The notes beneath the pieces are model-generated. The model was not told the DNA's origin, did not search any database, and saw only the letters and a program-made list of their open reading frames with translations. Shown piece after piece: positions 25,546 through 37,886 of a stretch of DNA of 64,000 bases; the first letter of the stretch is position 1; each line of letters starts with the position of its first letter. Source of the DNA: Erythrocercus mccallii (lineage: Eukaryota > Chordata > Aves > Passeriformes > Dicruridae); the NCBI GenBank assembly GCA_013397435.1, contig VZRG01000349.1, positions 1 to 64,000 on the forward strand, written 5' to 3'. The position numbers and the translations under genes were made by a program.

Positions 25546-28188
25546 AGAGACTTTCTGTGCATGAATAAACATGAATAAGTGAAGAGGTGGCAGTGTCTTA
25601 CACCCCGGTGCCAGGAAGGCAGAGAAGAATTACGGACTGGAGCAGTTGATTAAAACTATGCACATTAAACTGCATGAACATTGTATAATTCCTTCTTGCC
25701 TTCAAAGCTACCCTAAGAGAACCTGACTAAAGAAAGTATCTTGAGCTATTTCAGCATCTCTGCTCCAGGCCCTGTACAATGGGAGAGGTGAATGAGAATA
25801 ATCAGCTGGCACCTCTTGAGCTCTCACAATGTTTGGGCTGGCCTTCTCAATTCCCATTACAGATAAATTGCTCTCCTTCATATTAAGATGCAGCAATGCA
25901 TGTAAGGACACTCTTGGCTACTAGTATGGAAACTGTCCCTATTAACTATTCATGCCCTTGAAGTGAAGCACTTGCTTGGATGCCTGGCTGAATCAGGTAG
26001 TGTCTAATTAAGGAGGTAGACAGCCTTCTATCCTCATCACCTCTCCCTCAGCCTTAATCCTCCAGTCACCTAAGTTTAATTTAAAAATCTGTTTTCAGGA
26101 GTTGAGCCCAGATCTGTCACATCCAAGATTGCCACTAATTGCTATGTGTCAACAGCGTTTAGAAAAATGAGTAATGAATCAAAACCACCAACCCTTCTGC
26201 CTGGATGACAGCTTTATCTTTACACACCAGGTCTTCAATGGGATTGCAATCTCTTTTTCCACCCAGAATGGAAAATTGCATTGCCCAAAATCAGTCAGAG
26301 ATTTCTTCAGCCAGTCTGAACACTTCCAAAGGAAAAACTACTCGTCTCGTAGATGAACATATGGTGTAACACCCAAGGTGCAAAAGCACTCCAACCTGGA
26401 CCCCAGGAGGTAAGGACACCCTCTTCCTCTGGCTAGTCTTGTCAGATGGTTGTGGCATTAGGGGATGCGAAAGCAGACTCAGAGAGTCTCAGGAAGATCA
26501 ATGAAGATGTGAAGGTCATAGATGACACATGGCTGGTTTCAAAATCTCGGGAATGACAGCAAGAACAGAGGTGGTAAAGGAAGGAAGGGCAACAGAGGCA
26601 GCTGTAGAAGTTGCCAGAGAAATGTTTTGTTAGAGGCACAGCAGAGGAGGAGCAGGATGGTGCAAAGAGAAGCAACTGAGTAAAGCACAGCGTATGAGCA
26701 GTGGTATCCAGAGGGATTCCTTTACTGAATGTGCCCGTCTGATACTGGTGTAATGAGCTAATTATGAAGCAAGAAGTCAGAATTTGTGTAGGAGGGCTGG
26801 AGGGGCACATACTACGTATCTGCTCCCACTAGAAAGGAGGTAAGCTAGGGTTCCTGCTAAGAGTCTCTTAAGAGGAGCAAACAAGACACAGAGCAAGACT
26901 GGACATGAACCTGCTGAAGCTTCTCTGGTTTGGTGACATATTGAGGGGAAAACTTGATAGCAATAATGATCTTCCCTTCTTCTAAGGAAGAACCACGATG
27001 AACAAAATCAGGATGAGATTAAAAAAAGTGGGAAGCTACCTGCAAAGCATGGTTGCATCCCCTAGGAATGACAGCAGAACACAGTGCCATCAGGTGTTCC
27101 CCCAGCTTTGCTGTTGCTTAATGATATCACTCAAGCCATGCAGTCTGTCTGCTCTGCCATACATGTTTCAGAGGCAGAAACACAGTGATGTTATTTTTTT
27201 ACAAACCCTTTTTCACATGCTTGCTGAGAAATATTTAAAATATGTTAAGTGCCTCTTAGATGCTATAGAGACAAGTTACTACCAATCATTATTTTACTTG
27301 GCTGAATTTGACATGTATATTTTCAGAGATACCTCTGAAATGCCTGATATGTAAGGCCTTAACTAAAACAAACAATCTACTGCAGGTTTTATTAGCAGGA
27401 GGGACAAATAAAAGGAAGAGGATGGCAAAGCAATGCAGAGATAATGCTGAGATTAAAGTAAGGAACAATATAAACATTTTGGCTGAGACAGAAGCAAAGT
27501 CAGCTTGGAGGAGAATTCAGGACAGCAGAGGCAATAGTTTTCAGATGTTGACATGCATTTTCAGAACCAGGAGAAAAGAAAACAGATAAGAGAAGACTTC
27601 CAGTTTTATGACAGTTCACAACTTCTTTACCTAACTGTTAGAGGAAAATAGACAGGAAAATAATCTGAAGATTATTCTTCCTTGAATGCTCCCATTTCAT
27701 TTTCATGAGTATTAATAAAGGCCACATATTGACATTGATGAGTAAAAAGATCCTTGAGGAAGGGAAGCACATGTTTCCTCATGCAGATATCTGAACAGTT
27801 CACAGTCACAGGCAGCTCTGAACTTAAGAGTAGGAAATGAAGCTTGTATGAAAACTAAAGTGGAAGTATGGGGCATTTAGGGGTTTGTGATCATGGTTGC
27901 TTTAGACTCTAAATGCTCTTTAGGGCAGGAACACTTACAGAAGTTCAGAAATGTTTTTGACTTTAAGAAAGCTGACTTTGGGAGAATGTGATATGCCCCA
28001 AGGAATTTTTACTGGAATCCTATGAAACATGGGAAACACAGAGCTGAATTTTTAAAAAACATCTGAAGGGACTGAAATTTAAAGCCATCCTGCTTAATTC
28101 CAAGGAGGAAAAAGGGTAACTGAGGCCAAACACAGTTAAGCAAAAATGCAAAATTTAGTATACGTGACACACATAAGACTTGAGAGGT

Positions 28189-28218
28189 CATATATATATA
28201 TATTCATATATATATATT
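28189..28218 (+). repeat. (AT)n microsatellite in two blocks
   Basis: Two blocks of alternating TA separated by TTCA (CATATATATATATATTCATA then TATATATATTT). It is likely polymorphic in length and has no gene association beyond lying within the GMDS intron. Confidence 0.9.
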
Positions 28219-31200
28219 TCATTTATATCAGTGCTAGAAAGAACTGGGAGAAAAATTGCTTAAGGCATATAACAAAAGGAAGAAGTTTGTAAGTTAGCAT
28301 GCCCTTTTTCCTTTGACGAAGAATAATAAGAGGCCGCATGACTATTTAATATTAGCATCACACTGTGACAGAGTTTCCAGGCTTGCTTAAAGGAAGGAAA
28401 TTTGCATTGATGATGTATGCACATCCTCAGAGTTACAGCCATGACAGCCCATAACAAATGTGATGCATAGATTCAACCTGCAGTTCCTACGCCAGGCAAG
28501 ATGTAGTGCAACTGCAGAAACAGGTGGGAGAAAAGGGGAAGAATTCTCTGTAGCACATGCAGAATATTAGATTCAGAGAAAAAACAACATCTACACGCAG
28601 TTGAAAGGCTTCTTTTATTTTGCCCTTTCAAACAGTGACGTAAACTCCTAACTGAGAGATATATACACCTAAGTTCTGTGATGACAAGACAGACCAGTGA
28701 GACCTGGAGTTAATCTTCACTGTTGCAGGAAAATGCAATGAAATGAAGCAAGGTCCTATGAAACTGTTAGCTTAATATCTGCCATGCAAAAATAATAGTA
28801 GCACTTTAACTCAAACAAATTAATGGGCAAAATTTAATTAGAAGCAATTTTGCAATTCTTGGAGGAAAATTCATGCATACAAATTAATAGTAGTTTTCCT
28901 ACTGAAAGATAAGAAAATTAAAGACAGACCCTGTAAAACTCTGTAAAAGTCACCCAACTTCTGGGGTTGAGAGACCTGATGCTTATGACATAATGTGCTG
29001 CAGGGCTGCTTGTTTCCAACTCACTGAGGCAGCTCATTGAATTTCAGTTTTAACTTTTGAAAGAAATTTAAAATTATTTTAACATTATTTTTGTGAGTGC
29101 TAAATAGATTCTTTAAATCCAAGTACACACTAAGTTGCCTATGTGCAATATGAACATTCTGATTGTAAGTAGAAAAGACTAGTGAGATAACTTCTGAAGT
29201 ACCTACATTTCACAGGTAAGTAAACTGTACTGGAAAGTGATCTTTACACACCTAGAGCAGAAGGTGAATATTTTCTAGCCATGTGATTAAAAAGCTTGCA
29301 AAATAAGTGAAAGCATCTTTTGTAGTGTATTAAGTTCAGTATAGAAAGCAAACTTGTCATGAAGCTCCTGTGAAAACTGTTGATTTTAAGAAAGCAACAA
29401 TTTTTTTTCCCTAATCCTTGCAACAGGTTAGCCTCCAAAAACATTTTTAAAAGGGTCAGAAAATACACTGATAGGAATTCGATAAAGATTGAAAGAAATG
29501 ATACTGATAGGTTTGCATTTGGCAAGACACAAGGAAGGAAGGAGAGAGACAGGCATTAGAAGCATTAGCAGGAACAATTCCCAAGGCCAGTAAATATCAA
29601 GGGGCCCCACAGCAGTCAGAAACAGAGTGAAGAGATTTAGAGCCAAGGCATTCAAAGGGTCTACTTAGTTTGACCAGAAGACTGTCTCACATTTCAAGGT
29701 TTCTTCTTCAGTACAGCTAAGCTTTTCAATGGGAGGCCTTGACCCCAGGGATCACTAACTGAAGAAAACAAATGTGTTTTCAAATGAATGTATTGGCACT
29801 GTCAGAACTGACTGTACACAAGATTAAATTATGTTTATTTTCAATTTCCAGAATACCATGTTAAATTTTAGGGAGACAGACAGACAGAAATGTTTCCAAA
29901 TAAGACATGAGAATCTGAGCATCAGATTTTCTGTGTCAGATGTGATTCAACAGCAGAATTCCTGTTAACTGAACTGGCTAAGCCTCCTCCCAAAATGTCA
30001 ACCTGAGGCTCTGTTGCCTACAGCAGTATTGGTACAAGTGGCAGCAGGAGACATGTGCTGCCAGTTCATTTTAGTTATTTCGTTGCTCTTCCCTGCTTTC
30101 TTGCGATGGATTGGGTTTTGGTCTAGTATTTTGAAGCGCACAGATGTAATTCCCTGAATGAAACAAACAGCAGTTTGCCTGCCTTTGACAAGGAATGGAA
30201 ATCAAATCAGAAAAGGAGAAAGTGATTCTGGGTATCCATCCTGAGATGATCTAAAAAGGAAACTGATTGCAGAAAAAAGGATATCACAGCTCTTCATAGA
30301 GAAGTTCCCTCATGCATGCTCCTTAAGACAAAGGTACTTCACTTTGTGCTTCTACCTTGATCATGCTTGAGCAGCTTCACAGCCTTCCTGGGCTCCACAG
30401 GAACCAAGTCGGGACTGCATTAAAAGCAAGGGAAGATGGGGGTACTGGAAGATAGAGATGGAGCCCTCACTCAAGAGAAACCAGGTAATTTCAGATAAAC
30501 ATCAGACATCTATTGTGGTTAAACACAGTCCTATTTCAAGCCCACATTCCATTCCGTATTTGAATTCCTCCCTATGCTCATGTATGGAGCCACTAGCATA
30601 TTCCTGAGGGATGTGTGCTTATGCACTATCCCAAAACAGTAAGTATAATGAGGTGAATTTAAAATCCAGAAACTGTGTTCCCAGAGGGAGACCAATAGGG
30701 ACAGAGAGGAAGAAGACAATGGGCAGCATTATCTCAGCAGAAAACACCTGAGCACATGAATAACGTGAAACTACAGAGGACTTCCAAAGAGCTACACACT
30801 AATCATGAATTGGAGCGAATATGTACTTGTTAGTAAGAGGTATGACAAAGCAGGAAAGTGGGTCTCACAAAGCACAGACTTGTTGGGTCAAGTGTCCTTT
30901 TCCTGTTTGGCAAGTCCTTTTGTCTCTGTCCTCCTTATCATCCTGACACCTTACCACAGCACAGAATGACAGACAGCTCTTAATGATTTCCTAGCATCTG
31001 ATTCTATACACAGGTCCAGCCCTTTTTCAGAGGAACACGAAAGTCTCTGTTCCCCTCTGAATTTCAGCTTTAGAACCCATGCCCACTTGCAAACATACAG
31101 CCCCCCACTTCCACCCTGCAATCTGCGTCAACAACACAAAGGTGCTCTTGTCACCCTCTTGCTTGACTAACACAGCTCTTCTGAATGGACAGCTGATGCT

Positions 31201-32043
31201 GGGTCAGCAGCCCCTGGGGCCTGTGTCACTTTCCCCAGGAGAGGAGAAATCCTCTCCAGGGTACACCCACTCCCACATAGCACAATTGGGGCTACTGTTC
31301 CCTGTGTCCAGAAACCAGGCCTCATCCTGTACCATCTCTGTGCATTGCCACCATCCTGCCCGACCTGGAAATACTGTCGGTTTTTTCCCTCTCCCAGAAT
31401 TCTCATTAGGTGACTGGAGCACAGGGTTAGGGATTTGGTCCTGTCAGCAGCATGTGCTGGCTTAGCACCCCTGGTAGATTTCACCGAGGCATTCCTGGGA
31501 GTAAAGACGTGTTCTGCAAATGAGCATTTGCAGAGTGGGAGCCTGCAAAGCACACGAGCACATCTAAACCAGCATTTTGCAGCACCCACAGTTACAAAGC
31601 TGTAAGCTGGAGTTGAAACACTACTGTGAAACACAGAAGGTGCTGCTTTATAATCAAGCCCATCAGTGTCCACCTTCTGCTTTCCCTACTCGCAGCTGGA
31701 GAAGAGAGGACCATATTCCCATTCACAAGGAGCTGTTTTATGCTTTGTCTTGTTTCCCATACGATGTTTTAGCCCCCTCAGCATCGCCTGTCCCACTCAG
31801 GGATGGTGACCAAAGAGGAGCAGCGTCTCTGTGACGCGGCCACCCGCTCCTGCAGCCTGCTCCTTGCTTGTTCCCAGGTAGCTGGCTGTGAGGGGCCAAC
31901 AAGCAGGCTAATTTAGAGCTCTAAAAGCTGGCAGCGGGGAGTGCAATTAAGCCGTTTTCACAGACTGCTGGCCAAATGCAGCAATTTATTGGCTGAGTGA
32001 TTGGATTATTCATTTGCAAAGCTAAGAGAGGGCATTCTCTTAC

Positions 32044-32140
32044 CACTTCAGTTGGCCTGTAGTACTTGTGATTGACTGTCACATGAATCTTGCCAGTCTC
32101 CTTGCATCGTCCCACTTCATTTTCATTCTTCCCTTCCCAC
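32044..32140 (-). CDS. GMDS: GMDS internal coding exon (about residues 297-329)
   Basis: On the minus strand this 97-base exon supplies the last base of the split Val codon and then 32 codons: WEGKNENEVGRCKETGK, IHVTVNHK and YYRPTEV. It is the direct continuation of the exon at 40364-40482. The acceptor reads TATCTTCTTTACAG, and the donor after the GTG codon reads GTAAGAGA, so the exon ends in phase 0. The Tyr-x-Arg-Pro-x-Glu-Val block is a conserved feature of the C-terminal region of GDP-mannose dehydratases. Human GMDS, from memory, has VTVDLKYYRP where this exon has VTVNHKYYRP, so the otherwise conserved Asp is Asn here. About 43 residues of the human protein (beginning DFLQGD) remain after this exon. 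I did not find them at lower coordinates. The reading frame is intact, so a live gene rather than a pseudogene is the natural reading. Confidence 0.97.
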
Positions 32141-35100
32141 CTGTAAAGAAGATAAACATTTAATCAACCCATAATTACTTTAGTGCTCTGATCTTACCAA
32201 CATTTGGCCTGCTTTCATTTACTTGAGGCTGGTGTCAATTCTCCCTGCAGGACAGTATAAACTCATTAGCTAAAGGGACAAAGGGAGAGTTTAGACTTGA
32301 ATAGAGTAACAATGGCTTTTGAAGTCCCTTTGTTTTGGTTTTTGATTCAGTGGAAGGTCTAAAATACAGGACTTCCAAATTAAATACATAATGCTAAGGG
32401 AAAATAAAATGCCCTGATTTCAGAATGTCTCATGTATCTGCAAATTAATATGAGAGTGAGATTTTTAATTTGTGGATTGGTTCAAAGCTGTTTTCTTAAA
32501 ATATTTTTAATTCTTGCATTTTGGCCAATACTTTCAGGAACTCTTTAATATCTTAATTTTATAGATGTGAAGTTCTATTTGAATAGCACTAAGCTGCATA
32601 ATTTAATTTGTGCTTAACTAGAAAAAACAAGACAAAAACAGTTCTTGGGTTTTTGGTCCTACCTCGACATGGCACTCCACACACAGTTATTGTAAACTCT
32701 ACTTGCTACCTGTGAGCTGAAAGCCAGCTCCCTTCGTCCAAATTAGTTTCATATGTGTTGAACAGCCTGCAATTTGCTGTAATTTATGTGATCTGGTTGC
32801 ACTGTGAAGTATTTTCTTAGAGACTGTCCTGGTTTCAGGAGCAGCAGAGGAGGAATGGTTTGGTGGGTGAGTAGCTCTGCCTTCCGGGAGGTCAGGCTGC
32901 AGCCTGGAAGCCTGGGGACAATGCTCCCACTCCAAATAAATGCTTCAGATGACACATGTAGGAACATACATAGGTGCATCAAACTTCATCCACTGAATAT
33001 ACAAAATCCAGTGTTATGATTGAAATTCTATCCTCTTTTTGCTTTTAAGTACATACTGTGGGGCTCTGAACCAGTTTGGCTTAAAAAAATGTGATGATGA
33101 AATCTGCTAGCTTTTTTTATGTTTAAGTAAAATCTGTATAAATTAAATCAGCACTGTGATTTAGACCATTTAGCCTCAGTCGCCAGCAAGGAAAGAAAAG
33201 CACCCCTAGCCTCCCACTTACTAATTTTTCTCCCAGCTCTTGGGATTTTGTCACAGATATGATTTCTCCTTGTTCCCCTACCCCCTCAAGCTCCTAGAAG
33301 AATTTAATTCTTTGACAATCTCAGCCTTCATTTTTGAGTTTCTAGCCCTGAGGGCTAAGGAGAAAAGCCTGAAAATGTGACTTCTGTGTACCCATGAAGG
33401 CTTAAACACTGAAAGGCAGTAAGAAATACAAAATTTGCATTATTGCAAGTTTTTAAATCTCACAAATTTTTAAGCACAACTCATGACTTTTGAATGACTA
33501 GCAAAGCCTGTAGGATGTTTGATACTGGGAACATCTCACACTGAAATAATTTCCTACAGATAATAGTGAACAGTGAAGTCAACTGTTAATGGGCATGTCA
33601 TGATGCTAAAGATGATTTATAATTTAAATTTTCTTCCTTTCTTTTTTCTTTGCAGTTGCTCTGTTGTGAGCCTGAACTGCAAAGTTTTCATTCAGAAGCC
33701 AAAACTAACATTAGTCCCTCCCTTTAAAGGGCAGAGGGTAAAAATGTGCAGGACTCAAATGAGCTTAATAGAAAACTAACCGTCACCAGTAAAACAACAG
33801 GAAGCGCTCAGATCAGGAGACGTCAGTTGTTGTTGGAGGTCACTGAGCAGAGAACCCCATTTAACACCCAAAAGGCTCCAGAAGGCTCAGCCGAGCCAGT
33901 AAAGACTCACTTAATGTCGCTATCAAAGTTATATAACAATAGAAATAGCTTAAGAAGAAATCTCCACCCGTTTTGTTCAGCCCAGTAATGTGAAAAGTTC
34001 ACAAGGAGAGAAAAAAAAAAAGTGCTTCTCATTGTGAACAAAGTAACATTTGATAGCTGCACTTCTAATTACTCCTGGCACCTCTGTGCTCACAGCTGGG
34101 ATCATCATACAGCTGATAAAAGTGACTGTGCAGGGGCCAGTCTGGCACCAGGACCAAGACATCCATTTTGCCAACCATCTCCCCTCCCCTCTCCCATAAA
34201 CCACAAGGCAAGAGAAAAAACCAACCCAAACCATCCTTATAGTCAAATTGCAGTCAGAACTGTTAACTGGAAAATGTCATGCCAAATTATCCTGAAGCAC
34301 GAGCATGGTGGAAGGGGCATGGGGAGCCCTTATGTTGTGCTGTGGTTTCAGCTAGCTCCAGCCACTAAAATTACCCAGCTTTCTGCTCCACACAGGCACA
34401 AAACCAGCCTTGTGCAACTTGGGGGAAACACAAAGCATCTCTGGCTGGAGAAAGTTTGGCTTATCAGGACTGGGCTACATTTATAGAGGATGGGGAGTGG
34501 ACCCCCCAAGCCCAGCTGGTGCCAAAGCCACTAGAGGTTACAGTTGCTTAGCTTCTTTATGAAAAATAAAAATATCATGATCACTTTTATAATGAAATAA
34601 ATGGCAATAGAAAATATTTTCACATTTGGAACTGAACAGTAAATTAAATAAAAATAAAATTGTATGAGGATTTTGGTTTTCCTCCACAGCTAATATGATA
34701 CACCATTTGTGTAGATTTCTCAGATCTGTGGCCTGATTTCTGCTACACACAAAATTAAGCCAAAGCACTTCATTCTGTCCTAGCACATTATAAACAGCAA
34801 AACTGACCATTATTATCTTTTGAATGCAATCTTTTGTAGAGAAACTTTAACTATGACTCTTCATATGTTCCTTTGCGACCAACTCAACCACCAACCTTGC
34901 CAGCAGCTCTGATACATCAAAGCAGTCATAGATACAAGGATTGCTTAACTACAACCTTGTGCTTGAATCAAAAGCATGCTAAAGGAATGTCTTAATATTT
35001 TTTTCAAAAGCTCTGATGAATCAGCTATTCAATCTTTCTTTTTTTTACTGGTCCAATAGTCCAAGCATTGTCAAGCTCAGATTTTAAAAATTTAATCGCA

Positions 35101-36193
35101 ACTCCTCATATTACAAGACAATAAAAAAGAATACATGCTAGGCTCCCTATTTTTTGTTTCTTTATATTTCCCCTCTTTCCAGTTCATTGGAAAGCTTTTG
35201 GAGCTCTGTCCCTTTACTCCAATTTGCGAAAGCTGGTGTTGGGAAGGAAATGTTTTCTCAAAGAATATTAATGCTTCTGTGAAAATCAAGGCATTATGGA
35301 AAGAAAAGTTTTAGTTTCAAGTAAGTTCCATTAGTGTCAGACTGATACAAAATTATGTTAACAATAGCTAAAAGAGAGGCCTTTACATTTTCAGAATTTT
35401 TTTCTTTCTTTCGGAATGGCTTAAAAAATTCTAACATAAGATATTCTTTCTTGAAGTGGAGGTTAGGAAAAAAAATCCAAGTCCAGCTGACCTGAAATCA
35501 GGTATTTTTCTAAATTGCATTTGTGACAAATGTTTTAATTTAATTTTAGGGGTGGAATATATGGAATTTCCCATGAAACACCATATTTCACTCTTACCGA
35601 GTCTTTCTATTGGAGAAACTCACATACCTCTTATGTAGTCAGGTAATTAGGCTATTATAGTCTTCAAGCCTTAATTTCAACTCTGAAACAGTTATTGCAT
35701 CTGTCTGCAGATAAAATCTTGTATCAATAAGAAAGTATTCTTTGAGGGTCTGCTCAGCTGAAGGAATTACTTCTCCAGTTGAGGTGGGTTAAATGCTCCC
35801 TGAAATATATACTCTGTTTGGAGAATGTTGAGAAAACTGCTGCAGTCCTAAGTGAGGACTCTTTTTTGTGAATGTTCACCTAGGCCAGCATTCTTCACTG
35901 ACATGGCTGGGTTCCTTTCAACCTCTCCTCTTCAAATGCCTCCAGTTGCTGTATGAGAGTCTGTTCCCTTCCTCTTCATCTGAAAGAGAAAGTTTCTCAT
36001 TTTCTTTTATTTTATAAATACAACACACAGCACTGGCCAGCCAGCAATTTTTGGTGGGCAAAAGCCAGATCTGGAAATAGCAGCTGTTTTGCTGATGATT
36101 GCTGATGGCTCCTCCTCCATGTCCCACATGCTTTCCATTCTTACAACAATCCTTCAAATCTCATGTGTTTCTGTAACCCAGCCTTCCATTTTA

Positions 36194-36245
36194 AGATAAA
36201 AAGAAAAAAACAAACAAAAACCCTCAACAAACAAACCAGAAAAAG
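36194..36245 (+). repeat. AAAC-rich low-complexity tract
   Basis: The tract is AAACAAACAAAAACCCTCAA followed by CAAACAAACC. It is intronic simple sequence between the two GMDS exons. Confidence 0.75.
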
Positions 36246-37858
36246 TCTTCTCACTCAGTTCAATCTCAGTTCAACCTTCACTGCCATTGAGGAGGCCACA
36301 GGAGTTCACCTCAGAAGACCTTACAGTTTATCTGAAAACTTCCCTGCTTTAGGCTGATCTTTTATAAGACCAACTAGTATGTTAGTTAAGATAAAATTTC
36401 TATGTAGAACCAAATGACTAGAGTAAAATATTAATTTTCTCTGAATTAATTCTGATTCTGGAAGCAATGAATATTTCTGTAAAAAATGTGCATGCATTTT
36501 TATATTAATAAAAACCAGAATAAATCTTTCAGCAGCTTGAACAGGTATTTTTTATTTTCCACTTTTTTGTTTTGTTTCCACATTTGCAGATAGGAGCCTT
36601 TGTAGCAGTCTGCAAGGAACTCTGAGTGCTGTAGTGGTTTCAGGCTATCTTTGCAATCCTGTTCTAATTTAACAAGATTAATGGCAGAAAATTAGTCAAG
36701 ACAAGCATTTGCCTGTTTCGTTTACCCTGCTGTAGTTCAAATTATAGGCGGGAAGCGTTTCCTCCAAGTACTACTTAATTAATAATAGACAGAAGGGAAA
36801 GTAAAAGAAAAAATGTAATCCTTACAGGAGAAAAATATTTGTAGCTCTGAGGCTTTCCTGTCAGTACAAAGGACTGAATTTGAATGATTCAGAGGACTAT
36901 ATAACAATAATTCTAAATTTCTCCGTTGAAAAAGAAATGTAAGAGGAAAAAAGCCATGCAAGGTAGATAAACTTCCATGAACACTTTACAGTCCATTTCA
37001 GAGAGAGAACCAGTCTTATTGCAGCTGTAGATTTCATTAGTTACAAAAATGTACTAAAGTTTCTCTCTCTCTTGTTTTGGCTAGAAGACATAGTCCTGAC
37101 ATGTGCTAATGACTGGCTAGGACAGAATATTATGTTAAGTTCTTGGAAAGACTTTTTAGGCTGCCCCGGATTTTCAGCTGTATAAGTTAATGTGAATTGT
37201 TAGGAAGACAAAAAACCTAAAAAATAAAATCAGTATTTTTAGTTGGTTGAGGAGGCAGCCAGGATCTCTTTTCCTGTTCTCTCCTGCAGTATCATGATAT
37301 GACAGCGAAGATTTTACATTTGCAACTTTCCCTGAGAAAGCACAAAGTAGGGATGGTTAAGAGCCCCTGCACATATGCCTAGTTTTCTCAGATGTGGCAT
37401 GAGCTCTGCCAACTTTTGTTTGCCACAACATCTGTCCTGGATATTTACTCCAGCATGTCATTAATTTTGAAAGGCAGGTTGTACAGCAGTACTAGGAAGC
37501 TGTGCCATTGCTTATAGCATTGGAAAAGGCTGCTGGAAATCTCCCAAGTAAGTTTTTGAGGTTGAAAAATTTCAGAACACCTGCAATCCTGCAAAAAACC
37601 CCCAGAAACCTCAGATAACCAAACATTGAGGAACAGTAATAGGAAGAAAGCAGCCATCCTTGTGGCAACATGTTTAGCCATTGCACTCTGGTGCACTGGG
37701 TCTTAGGTACCTCATAAATTGCTAAGTAACAGATAAATGGGAGTCACCAGTGGGTCTCACAATGCTAAAAGGGAGGATTTTTAGCAGGCAGCTCCCTGAA
37801 GGAGATATATTCAGACTGGAGGAGGTGGGAGTAGAAATTCATTGGGGCTTTCAAAGAA

Positions 37859-37886
37859 AGGTTACCAGACAGAGGTTACCAGACAG
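37859..37886 (+). repeat. Exact 14-bp tandem duplication
   Basis: AGGTTACCAGACAG occurs twice head to tail with no mismatch. A perfect short tandem duplication in otherwise unique sequence suggests a recent local duplication, for example by slippage. Confidence 0.95.

Larger units (their letters stand above)
18192..31850. other. Noncoding stretch: no gene seen
   Basis: This is unique, AT-rich, inferred intronic DNA after the larger CR1 copy. It holds the ATC repeat, the G/A tract and the AT microsatellite. The longest frame (31167-31673, minus, 168 codons) overlaps a 128-codon frame on the other strand and resembles no family I know. It is not called as a gene. Confidence 0.7.
1..32043 (-). 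other. GMDS: GMDS downstream intron (partial, open at the window edge)
   Basis: Everything below the donor at 32043 is inferred to be intron of GMDS, because the terminal coding segment (human DFLQGD to the C-terminal MRTNPNA) was not found here by eye. A short final exon could have been missed. If it is really present, the region beyond it would be intergenic. Recognisable contents are two CR1 fragments, one long poly(A) run, several simple repeats, a CpG-dense patch and a few palindromes, each listed separately. Otherwise it is unique AT-rich sequence. Confidence 0.7.

Noticed and set aside
25146..25562. 138-codon minus-strand frame starting with a Leu/Pro-rich, signal-peptide-like segment
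   Set aside because: The composition is the reverse complement of a G/A-rich tract. Three other open frames overlap it on both strands and no domain is visible.
26442..26810. 122-codon Ser/Cys-rich minus-strand frame
   Set aside because: It has no homology I recognise, and its bias follows the purine-rich plus strand. It is probably chance.
34022..34486. 154-codon plus-strand open frame in the GMDS intron
   Set aside because: It shows no known domain and lacks supporting splice structure. It overlaps a minus-strand frame at its 5' end and looks like a chance frame in a less AT-rich patch.
37085..37110. Sequence resembling the reverse complement of the GMDS ..HAKDYVE.. coding segment
   Set aside because: Only a few bases agree. 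The required Trp codon and flanking residues are absent, and the position lies between the two exons, which is out of gene order.
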